From NCBI GenBank assembly GCA_946401765.1, contig CAMIVJ010000114.1, positions 1 to 8,265 of the forward strand: 8,265 nucleotides of DNA, in the 5' to 3' direction. Positions 1 to 5,103 of this stretch are shown piece after piece; position 1 is the stretch's first letter, and each line of letters starts with the position of its first letter. The stretch is from an uncultured bacterium. Lineage in GTDB: Bacteria > Verrucomicrobiota > Kiritimatiellia > RFP12 > UBA1067. The position numbers were made by a program, and so were the translations under genes. The notes beneath the pieces are model-generated. The model ran no database searches, was not told where the DNA came from, and was given only the letters and a program-made list of their open reading frames with translations.

Positions 1-2
1 CC

Positions 3-3000
3 GTGACGAACGTAGTAGTGGCGACGTCCGTCGCTGGGCTTGAGGGCAACGAGGGATCCGGCGCGTACGCCTACGACGATGCGGGCTACACTTTCACGGC
101 GCCCCAGAAGGCGAGTCTCGACGGCACGGTCTATGCATGCACGGGCTATACGCTTGAAACATGGAACGGTTCGGTGTGGAGCGCGCCGGTCTACCGTCAG
201 TGCACGTCATACGCCGCAGCCGACACCTCCGCCAAGGTCCGCATCACATGGCATTGGCAGCGCGTGTCAGGGGTCGCGTACACCGACCTTGACCCGCTCT
301 TCGAAGAATACGTCACCGACGGCCTTGTGCTGCATCTCGACGGCATCCGCAATGTCGGCGCCGACAAGCCGCACGACTGGTCTTCCCCGCAGTGGATAGA
401 CCTCGTGAACGGGAACATCGCGAGCATCCAGCACGACGATGCCGACGAAAGCACGTGGCAGGACGACGGCTACTACTTCGGCGGACACTCCTTCGCGCAG
501 TTCGTCAACGCTCTTTCCGGACTCGCCAACGCCGTGACAGTCCAGGTCGTCTGCGACACGACCACAAACGCGCTAGCGAAACTTCGGGCGGAGTCGGGCA
601 ACGTGGTCATTTGGCCGAACCTTGTCGGCACCGGCGACAACGACCAGCTGAACATCTACTACGACATGAACAAAGGCAATGACGCCCTCACATTGAAGAA
701 CGCGAACGGCGGCAATGCGAACATCCCGAAAGGAGCATGGGAGGGACGCTATGCAACGGCCATCCGCAACGGAACGAAGAACTACCTCACGCAGACGGCA
801 AGTCTTGACGATGCCGGCGAGGCGGACGCCGCCAGCGCCAACATCGGCACTGAGACGCTGCGCGTTGGCTGCGCCTGCTCAACGCTCGCCAAACGCCAGC
901 AGCGTTGGTTCCTCGGCACAATCAAGGCAGTGCGCATCTACAACCGCGTCCTTTCGGACGATGAACTTGCATGGAACCGCGAGATCGACGAGGCGCGCTT
1001 CTTCGGCGGGCCGATGCCAGTCGAGAACGTCGTCGTGGCCTCGTCCGTTCGCGGCGTCAGCGGCAACGAGCCGGAGGGGAACTACATGCTCCCTGCCGGC
1101 GGCCACACATTTACCGCTCCCGCAACAGTGACAGTTGGAGAGGATACCTACTTCTGCACGGGCTACACGCTTGAAGAGGCATTGGACGGCGAAGGATGGA
1201 GCGCGCCTGCTTTGCACAGCGGCAACCTCGCCGCCGCGCTCACCGACACGACTGCCAAGGTCCGCCTCACCTGGCAGTGGACGCACACGGCAGGTCCTGG
1301 ATACGACGCAGCATTCAGCGACTACGTGACGGACGGTCTTGTGGTGCATCTCGACGGCATTAGAAACATCGGGGTGCAGGCTGTGCACGACTACGGAGCA
1401 GTGCGTTGGACCGACCTTGCCGCGAAGGGCGGCGCGGCCAGCTTCGTTACAGGCAGCGCCGGCAGCCGATGGATGAATGACGGCTACTACTTCGACGGCG
1501 CGGCCAACGCGAGCTACGCAATAATGAACGGCACGCGCACAGTGGGTGCGGCTTTCACCGCGCAGGCCGTGCTGGACTTCGACTGCAACGCATCGCACCG
1601 CCGAAACGTAGCTTGGCCAATCATCATCGGCACCACTCAGGCGAACGACGAGTTCTCGATGTACTACAACCAGAACAACATCGAGACCCCGGCCGTCATG
1701 CTGAAGGTGGCCAACACGAGGACGCAGAACATTCCGTCGTGGGGTGGCGAATACGTGACTGCGCGCGCCGACGGCACCAGCATCGCCCAGTTCGAGACGG
1801 CACTGCCGGCCGCGGCCCCGAGTCCTTTCACGAAAGAGCCTGGCACTAGAACGTTCACCTTCGGCTCCGGTGATGGCAGCGACAATCGCTTCAACTCGCG
1901 AAAGCTCACGGGTACGATAAAGTCTATACGCATCTACAATCGTCCATTGACCGACGAGGAGCTAGAGCGGAACCGCGCGGTGGACGAAGTGCGCTTTTTC
2001 GGACGCTCTCCGGCGCCGACGGGAATGCTGATAGTCGCATCCGACGTCGATGGACTTTCAGGAAATCAGCTGAACGGCCTGTATCATCCTGCGACGAGCT
2101 ATTCATTCACTGCGCCGGAGGAGGCGATTCATGGAGGTGTTCCATACGAACTTTCCGGATATACGCTTGAAACATGGAACGGTTCCGCCTGGGAGGTGGT
2201 GGAGTCCAATCCCGGGACATGGGCGGAGATCGACGTTTCCTCGGCTTCAAAGCGACTCACGTGGAACTGGCGCGTGAAGAGCCGCCTCACGCACATTCCC
2301 GACTACGACGTGGGCGACTACGTGCAGGACGGGCTCTATCTCCACTTCGACGGCATCCGCAACGCCGGCGCTGACGTTGGCCATGACGATGCGGCGACGA
2401 CTTGGGCGAACCTCGGCACGGGCGGCGCGGGCTTCAACGCCACGTTCGACTATGCAGACAACGCATCTGCAGGTGACGGATGGGCGGCTGACGGATACAA
2501 CTTCGTCTATGGCGGCAAGTTCGCCAAGCTCGGCGACAATCCGTCGTTAGGCTGGCAGGTGACGGTACAGATCGTCTGCGAAGGCAGGCCCAGCGGAAAG
2601 ACGTCCGGCAACTCCTGGCCGACGTACTTTGGCGCAGCCGACGACTATCTGAACATCTATGGCTTAGGACGTGATGCGACATTGTGGACAAAGATCTTCA
2701 ACAACCAAGTGGAATCCGACGGCAACAAGGCCGGCGGCCGTGTGGAACTCTCGCCGAGCGCTTCCTGGCAGTGGAGATACATCACGCTGGACTGGCATGC
2801 AGGCAAGTACGCAATCTTCCAGTCGGCGACGCCAGATCCCTCAATCTGGGCAGGAAAATGGCGCTACAACTGGAGCACGTTCAGCGACCAGCCGTTCTAC
2901 ATCGGCGGCGTCTACAAGGAGGGCAACGCCAATTATGTCAACGAGCGCCGCCTCACCGGAAAGGTGCAGGCCGTGCGCGTGTACAACCGTTCGCTTTCGG

Positions 3001-3344
3001 ACGAGGAGCTGGAGCACAACCGCATGGTGGACGAAGCCCGCTTCAGGGGCAATACGCCCGAGTGGAACGTGAGGATCGCTCCTGGCGAGTACAGCGCCTC
3101 CGTTGAGGCGGCTGGCAACTACTGCGTTGAGGGAACGTACACATTCACGGCTGAGGATGCCGTGGAGAACGGCAATAGGCGGTCGCTCAAGGGCTGCAGA
3201 ATCGAAGCGTGGAACGGTTCCTCATGGGGCGCGTCCACGTACTCGCCAGGAGCGTCCTACACGTACACCGAAGGCGTTTCGCCAGCGAAGGTGCGCGTCA
3301 CGTGGCTGTGGCAGGGAGATGGCTCCGTGTTCTTTATACGCTAA
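3..3344 (+). CDS. Large LamG/ConA-like repeat surface protein, 5'-truncated by the window edge
   Basis: C-terminal 1113 residues of a very large, probably exported, repeat protein. The GTG at position 3 is almost certainly not the real start: it falls at the first residues of a repeat whose later copies are preceded by more protein, and there is no signal peptide. Three full repeats cover residues 3-336, 340-667 and 674-1016. Each has a ~90-residue beta-rich module (YTFTAP, GYTLExWNG, AKVRxTWxW) followed by a ~230-residue LamG/concanavalin-like module. The latter opens with DGLxxHxDGIRN (106-117, 444-455, 776-787) and closes with a (R/V)xYNRxLSDxEL signature near 311, 643 and 992, typical of the LamG_3 type. 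A fourth copy (1020-1104) has only the small module, and the protein ends nine residues later. I see no sorting signal, anchor or beta-barrel at the C terminus. LamG folds often bind glycans or mediate adhesion; ligand and exact role are unknown. Fold assignment is from motif pattern only. Confidence 0.85.
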   Translation: MTNVVVATSVAGLEGNEGSGAYAYDDAGYTFTAPQKASLDGTVYACTGYTLETWNGSVWSAPVYRQCTSYAAADTSAKVRITWHWQRVSGVAYTDLDPLFEEYVTDGLVLHLDGIRNVGADKPHDWSSPQWIDLVNGNIASIQHDDADESTWQDDGYYFGGHSFAQFVNALSGLANAVTVQVVCDTTTNALAKLRAESGNVVIWPNLVGTGDNDQLNIYYDMNKGNDALTLKNANGGNANIPKGAWEGRYATAIRNGTKNYLTQTASLDDAGEADAASANIGTETLRVGCACSTLAKRQQRWFLGTIKAVRIYNRVLSDDELAWNREIDEARFFGGPMPVENVVVASSVRGVSGNEPEGNYMLPAGGHTFTAPATVTVGEDTYFCTGYTLEEALDGEGWSAPALHSGNLAAALTDTTAKVRLTWQWTHTAGPGYDAAFSDYVTDGLVVHLDGIRNIGVQAVHDYGAVRWTDLAAKGGAASFVTGSAGSRWMNDGYYFDGAANASYAIMNGTRTVGAAFTAQAVLDFDCNASHRRNVAWPIIIGTTQANDEFSMYYNQNNIETPAVMLKVANTRTQNIPSWGGEYVTARADGTSIAQFETALPAAAPSPFTKEPGTRTFTFGSGDGSDNRFNSRKLTGTIKSIRIYNRPLTDEELERNRAVDEVRFFGRSPAPTGMLIVASDVDGLSGNQLNGLYHPATSYSFTAPEEAIHGGVPYELSGYTLETWNGSAWEVVESNPGTWAEIDVSSASKRLTWNWRVKSRLTHIPDYDVGDYVQDGLYLHFDGIRNAGADVGHDDAATTWANLGTGGAGFNATFDYADNASAGDGWAADGYNFVYGGKFAKLGDNPSLGWQVTVQIVCEGRPSGKTSGNSWPTYFGAADDYLNIYGLGRDATLWTKIFNNQVESDGNKAGGRVELSPSASWQWRYITLDWHAGKYAIFQSATPDPSIWAGKWRYNWSTFSDQPFYIGGVYKEGNANYVNERRLTGKVQAVRVYNRSLSDEELEHNRMVDEARFRGNTPEWNVRIAPGEYSASVEAAGNYCVEGTYTFTAEDAVENGNRRSLKGCRIEAWNGSSWGASTYSPGASYTYTEGVSPAKVRVTWLWQGDGSVFFIR
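9..1010 (+). repeat. LamG-type repeat unit 1 (protein-level)
   Basis: First complete ~334-residue unit (residues 3-336 of the visible protein). The small beta module has Cys46 and the GYTLETWNGS motif at 48-56. The LamG-like part runs from DGLVLHLDGIRN to RIYNRVLSDDEL and ends EARFFGG. It is clearly homologous to the two following units, with the motifs in the same order and spacing. Confidence 0.85.
147..172 (+). repeat. 26-base perfect direct repeat, copy 1
   Basis: Identical to bases 2160-2185 and in the same codon phase, encoding YTLETWNG. The two copies lie 2013 bases (two repeat units) apart. The units around them differ widely, so the identity is local. Confidence 0.85.
1020..2003 (+). 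repeat. LamG-type repeat unit 2 (protein-level)
   Basis: Second complete ~328-residue unit (residues 340-667). It begins with ENVVVASSVRG, matching the TNVVVATSVAG of unit 1, and ends VDEVRFFG. The WNG motif of the small module is replaced by a divergent EEALDGEGWS segment, so this copy has drifted most in that module. Confidence 0.85.
2022..3050 (+). repeat. LamG-type repeat unit 3 (protein-level)
   Basis: Third complete ~343-residue unit (residues 674-1016). It opens with GMLIVASDVDG and ends VDEARFRG. Its small module shares a 26-base perfect match with unit 1. Its LamG-like part is a little longer, with extra Trp-rich sequence around residues 923-957. Confidence 0.82.
2160..2185 (+). repeat. 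26-base perfect direct repeat, copy 2
   Basis: Second copy of the 26-base match at 147-172, lying in the small module of repeat unit 3. Flanking bases on both sides differ between the copies. Confidence 0.85.
3060..3314 (+). repeat. Terminal half-unit: small beta module only
   Basis: Residues 1020-1104 repeat only the N-terminal ~85-residue module (YTFTAE, CRIEAWNGSSWG, AKVRVTWLWQ). No LamG-like part follows; the gene stops nine residues on, at FFIR. Because the reading frame ends cleanly and without stray LamG remnants, this looks like a designed C-terminal cap and not a broken unit, although a loss event cannot be excluded. Confidence 0.75.
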
Positions 3345-3375
3345 GCCGAATATGCCGCTCATGGCGCGTTGCGGT

Positions 3376-3382
3376 GAAGGAG
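3376..3382 (+). promoter_or_regulatory. Strong Shine-Dalgarno of the lipoprotein gene
   Basis: GAAGGAG with a 7-base spacer before the ATG at 3390. It decides the start, since nearby ATGs at 3352 and 3361 are in other frames. The 45 bases between the repeat-protein stop and this ATG contain no hairpin-plus-T-run terminator that I can see, so read-through from the upstream gene is possible. Confidence 0.7.
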
Positions 3383-3389
3383 TCCGGCT

Positions 3390-3818
3390 ATGGGAATTAA
3401 CGGAAGATTCATTTCATTGATCGCCTTTTGCGTCGCTCTCGTGGCGGCGGGGTGCCGCACGCCGTGGGTGATGGGGAGCGTGGACGAATGCCTGCCGAGG
3501 CACGTCGAGAAGTGCAGGCAGGATACGGCGTTCTTCGTGGAGAAGACGGAGAAGCGCGTGAAGACGGCGCTCGAGGGGGCGCTGAGAAGGCGCGGATTCG
3601 AGGTGGCGGAGAAGTCTGAGGAGAGCGACGTGCTGGTGAAGGCGTCAGTGGACTCGTGGGAGTTCAACGACGCGGGCTTCACCGGCTTCTGGGCGCGCGA
3701 CGACATGCACATCACCGTGACCATCGTTGATCGCCGCAAGAACAAAGTGCTGGGCAGGTGGCGGGTGACGGTGAAGAGCGACTTCCGCATCCTCGACAGA
3801 TGCGTGGACAGAATGTAG
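3390..3818 (+). CDS. Small predicted lipoprotein, function unknown
   Basis: 142 residues. The N terminus has a short basic start, a hydrophobic core (about 7-20) and a lipobox-like LVAAGC ending at Cys22, so it should be lipidated and cleaved by signal peptidase II. The position -3 residue is Ala, which is tolerated but not ideal. The +2 residue is Arg and not Asp, so by the E. coli Lol rule it would go to the outer membrane; whether that rule holds in this lineage is unknown. The mature part is about 120 residues of mixed helix and strand: a charged helix (about 45-72), then strands around 'DVLVKASVDSWEF' and 'MHITVTIVDRRKNKVLGRW'. That shape recalls small periplasmic alpha/beta lipoproteins (DUF4136- or LpoB/CsgG-like folds), but I recognise no family. 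It lies directly upstream of the ExbB/ExbD operon in the same direction, so it could be an outer-membrane partner of that motor; this is inference only. Confidence 0.8.
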   Translation: MGINGRFISLIAFCVALVAAGCRTPWVMGSVDECLPRHVEKCRQDTAFFVEKTEKRVKTALEGALRRRGFEVAEKSEESDVLVKASVDSWEFNDAGFTGFWARDDMHITVTIVDRRKNKVLGRWRVTVKSDFRILDRCVDRM

Positions 3819-3834
3819 TCCGATTTGGTATAAT
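3805..3834 (+). promoter_or_regulatory. Near-consensus sigma70-type promoter with extended -10, upstream of exbB-like operon
   Basis: The -35 is TGGACA (3805-3810, five of six consensus bases), the spacer is 18 bases, and the -10 is a perfect TATAAT (3829-3834) preceded by TGG, which fits an extended -10 (TGn). A start site around 3841 would give a leader of about 28 bases. The -35 lies inside the last codons of the lipoprotein gene, so the operon can be expressed independently of it. In this GC-rich DNA such a match is unlikely by chance. Confidence 0.75.
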
Positions 3835-3851
3835 GCCAGAAAGACTAGCAC

Positions 3852-3856
3852 AAGGA
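3852..3856 (+). promoter_or_regulatory. Shine-Dalgarno of the ExbB/TolQ-like gene
   Basis: AAGGA with a 12-base spacer to the ATG at 3869. The spacer is on the long side but this is the only purine-rich match, and it lies in the short leader that the promoter at 3805-3834 would produce. Confidence 0.55.
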
Positions 3857-3868
3857 ATCTTCTAAAAC

Positions 3869-4672
3869 ATGAAAAAGCAGATGCTCATCGTCGCGTTCGC
3901 TTTGGCGGGCGCAGTGTGGATGAAGGTAATGCTGGCGCAGGATGCCGCAGCGCAGACGAATGCCCCCGCACAGGCGGCGGCAGCCGCTGCGGCGGGCGCT
4001 ACCGCCGCGCCCGAGGCCGCAGCGGCCGAGGCGCCGAAGGAGATATCCGGCCTGGACCAGTGGAAGCTCTACTGGCGCCAGGGCGGCAACACGATGTACT
4101 TCATCGCGCTCCTCTCGGTGCTTGGCATCGGCTGCGCGCTCGAGCGCTTCTTCAACCTCCGCAGGTCGCGCGTGGTTCCCGACGGTTTCGCGGCCGATGT
4201 GATCACGCTGTGGAAGGCGGGGAAGGTGGACGACGTCGCCGCGCTATGCCGATCGTCCAAGACCATGCTTTCGCGCGTCGTCGAGACTATGATCCAGCAC
4301 AAGGATTCGAAGGACTACAACGAGGTCAAGATGTTCGCCGAGGACAAGGTCGGCCGCGAGCTCAGACTTGAGAACCGCAAGGCCGCGATGCTCTCCACCG
4401 CTGCGACCATCGCGCCTCTGCTCGGGCTCTTCGGCACGGTTGTGGGCCTTCTCGGCGCGTTCGGCACCGTTGCCGCGATGGGCGAGATGGGCGACGCGTC
4501 GGTTCTCGCCGACGACATCGGCAAGGCGCTTGTCACCACGGTGGCGGGCCTCGCCGTGTCGATGCCATGCCTCTTCGTTTTCGGCATCATCAGGAACAGG
4601 CTCAGCCTATACGCGGTGCTCCTCGAGGAGGAGGTCGCCGACCTCGTGAACCAGATATTCATCAGGAAGTAG
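3869..4672 (+). CDS. MotA/TolQ/ExbB family proton channel protein
   Basis: 267-residue inner-membrane channel subunit. With the ExbD/TolR-like partner encoded next, it should let protons in and transmit the energy to a periplasmic partner. Three membrane helices fit the family: about 75-91, 174-204 and 219-241, with a cytoplasmic loop (about 95-170) between the first two. The second helix holds the hallmark LGLFGTVVG (185-193) and the third GKALVTTVAGLAVSMP (218-233); the Thr residues at 190 and 223/224 match the pore threonines known in E. coli ExbB/TolQ. Before this lies an extra N-terminal part: a signal-peptide-like segment (1-23, possible cleavage after MLA) and an Ala/Pro-rich linker (about 25-55). 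Extended ExbB proteins of this kind are known in several groups, and the linker would be periplasmic. First gene of a three-gene operon. ExbB and TolQ cannot be told apart here, so no symbol is given. Confidence 0.93.
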   Translation: MKKQMLIVAFALAGAVWMKVMLAQDAAAQTNAPAQAAAAAAAGATAAPEAAAAEAPKEISGLDQWKLYWRQGGNTMYFIALLSVLGIGCALERFFNLRRSRVVPDGFAADVITLWKAGKVDDVAALCRSSKTMLSRVVETMIQHKDSKDYNEVKMFAEDKVGRELRLENRKAAMLSTAATIAPLLGLFGTVVGLLGAFGTVAAMGEMGDASVLADDIGKALVTTVAGLAVSMPCLFVFGIIRNRLSLYAVLLEEEVADLVNQIFIRK

Positions 4673-4681
4673 AGCATCGCC

Positions 4682-5098
4682 ATGGCCGTCAGCTACGAAG
4701 AGGACGACAAGCCCGAGATACAGCTCACGTCGATGATGGACTGCATCTTTCTGATGCTCATTTTCTTCCTGGTGTCTAGCCAGCTCAAGAAGATCGAGAA
4801 GGAGATTCCGCTGGAGCTCCCGAAGGCGGACGTCGCACGGGACGTCAAGGCGACGCCGGACCTTATCACTGTGTCTGTCGACTCGAAGGGCGATCTCTAC
4901 GTCAACTCCAAGCCCGTAGGTCCGGCGGGGCTCAGAAGCGCCCTGCAGGCCGCGGTTGCGGAGAACCCCGACAGGCGCATCCGCATCGCCGGCGACGTGT
5001 TCGCGCCGTTCCGGTCGATCGTGCAGGTGCTCGACGCCTGCAAGCAGGAGAATCTCACCGTCGTCGGCATACACACGGCCGACGGACTCAAGAAGTGA
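4682..5098 (+). CDS. ExbD/TolR family biopolymer transport protein
   Basis: 138 residues, the usual length of the family. A short acidic cytoplasmic tail is followed by the single membrane helix (about 14-33). This carries the conserved LTSMMD motif, with Asp20 at the place of the proton-carrying Asp25 of E. coli ExbD. Residues 34-138 form the periplasmic domain, including the typical 'ITVSVDSKGDLYVN' strand pair, the 'DRRIRIAGDVFAPFRSIVQVLD' region and the closing 'LTVVGIHT' strand. It starts nine bases after the exbB-like stop, with only a weak ribosome site (AGGA/AGAG), so translation is probably coupled. ExbD-like subunits dimerise inside the ExbB pentamer and couple proton flow to the transducer; here that would be the next gene's product. 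ExbD or TolR identity cannot be separated from sequence reading alone. Confidence 0.93.
   Translation: MAVSYEEDDKPEIQLTSMMDCIFLMLIFFLVSSQLKKIEKEIPLELPKADVARDVKATPDLITVSVDSKGDLYVNSKPVGPAGLRSALQAAVAENPDRRIRIAGDVFAPFRSIVQVLDACKQENLTVVGIHTADGLKK
5095..5098 (+). other. GTGA stop/start overlap between the ExbD-like gene and the coiled-coil gene
   Basis: The ExbD-like TGA (5096-5098) overlaps a possible GTG start (5095-5097) of the next gene. Whether translation begins here or at the ATG at 5104, the ribosome would restart at once, so the two proteins should be made in coupled amounts. Confidence 0.6.
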
Positions 5099-5103
5099 CG
5101 CAC

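Noticed and set aside
3..5. GTG at position 3 as the real start of the repeat protein
   Set aside because: There is no room for a ribosome site or signal peptide, and the equivalent residue in later repeats is internal.
879..1598. 239-codon open frame on the minus strand inside the repeat protein
   Set aside because: It is antisense to clearly conserved LamG-like repeats; its translation has no recognisable domain and is what GC-rich DNA gives by chance.
3345..3389. Intrinsic terminator after the repeat protein
   Set aside because: Only a three-base GCC/GGC pairing is visible and no T-run follows.
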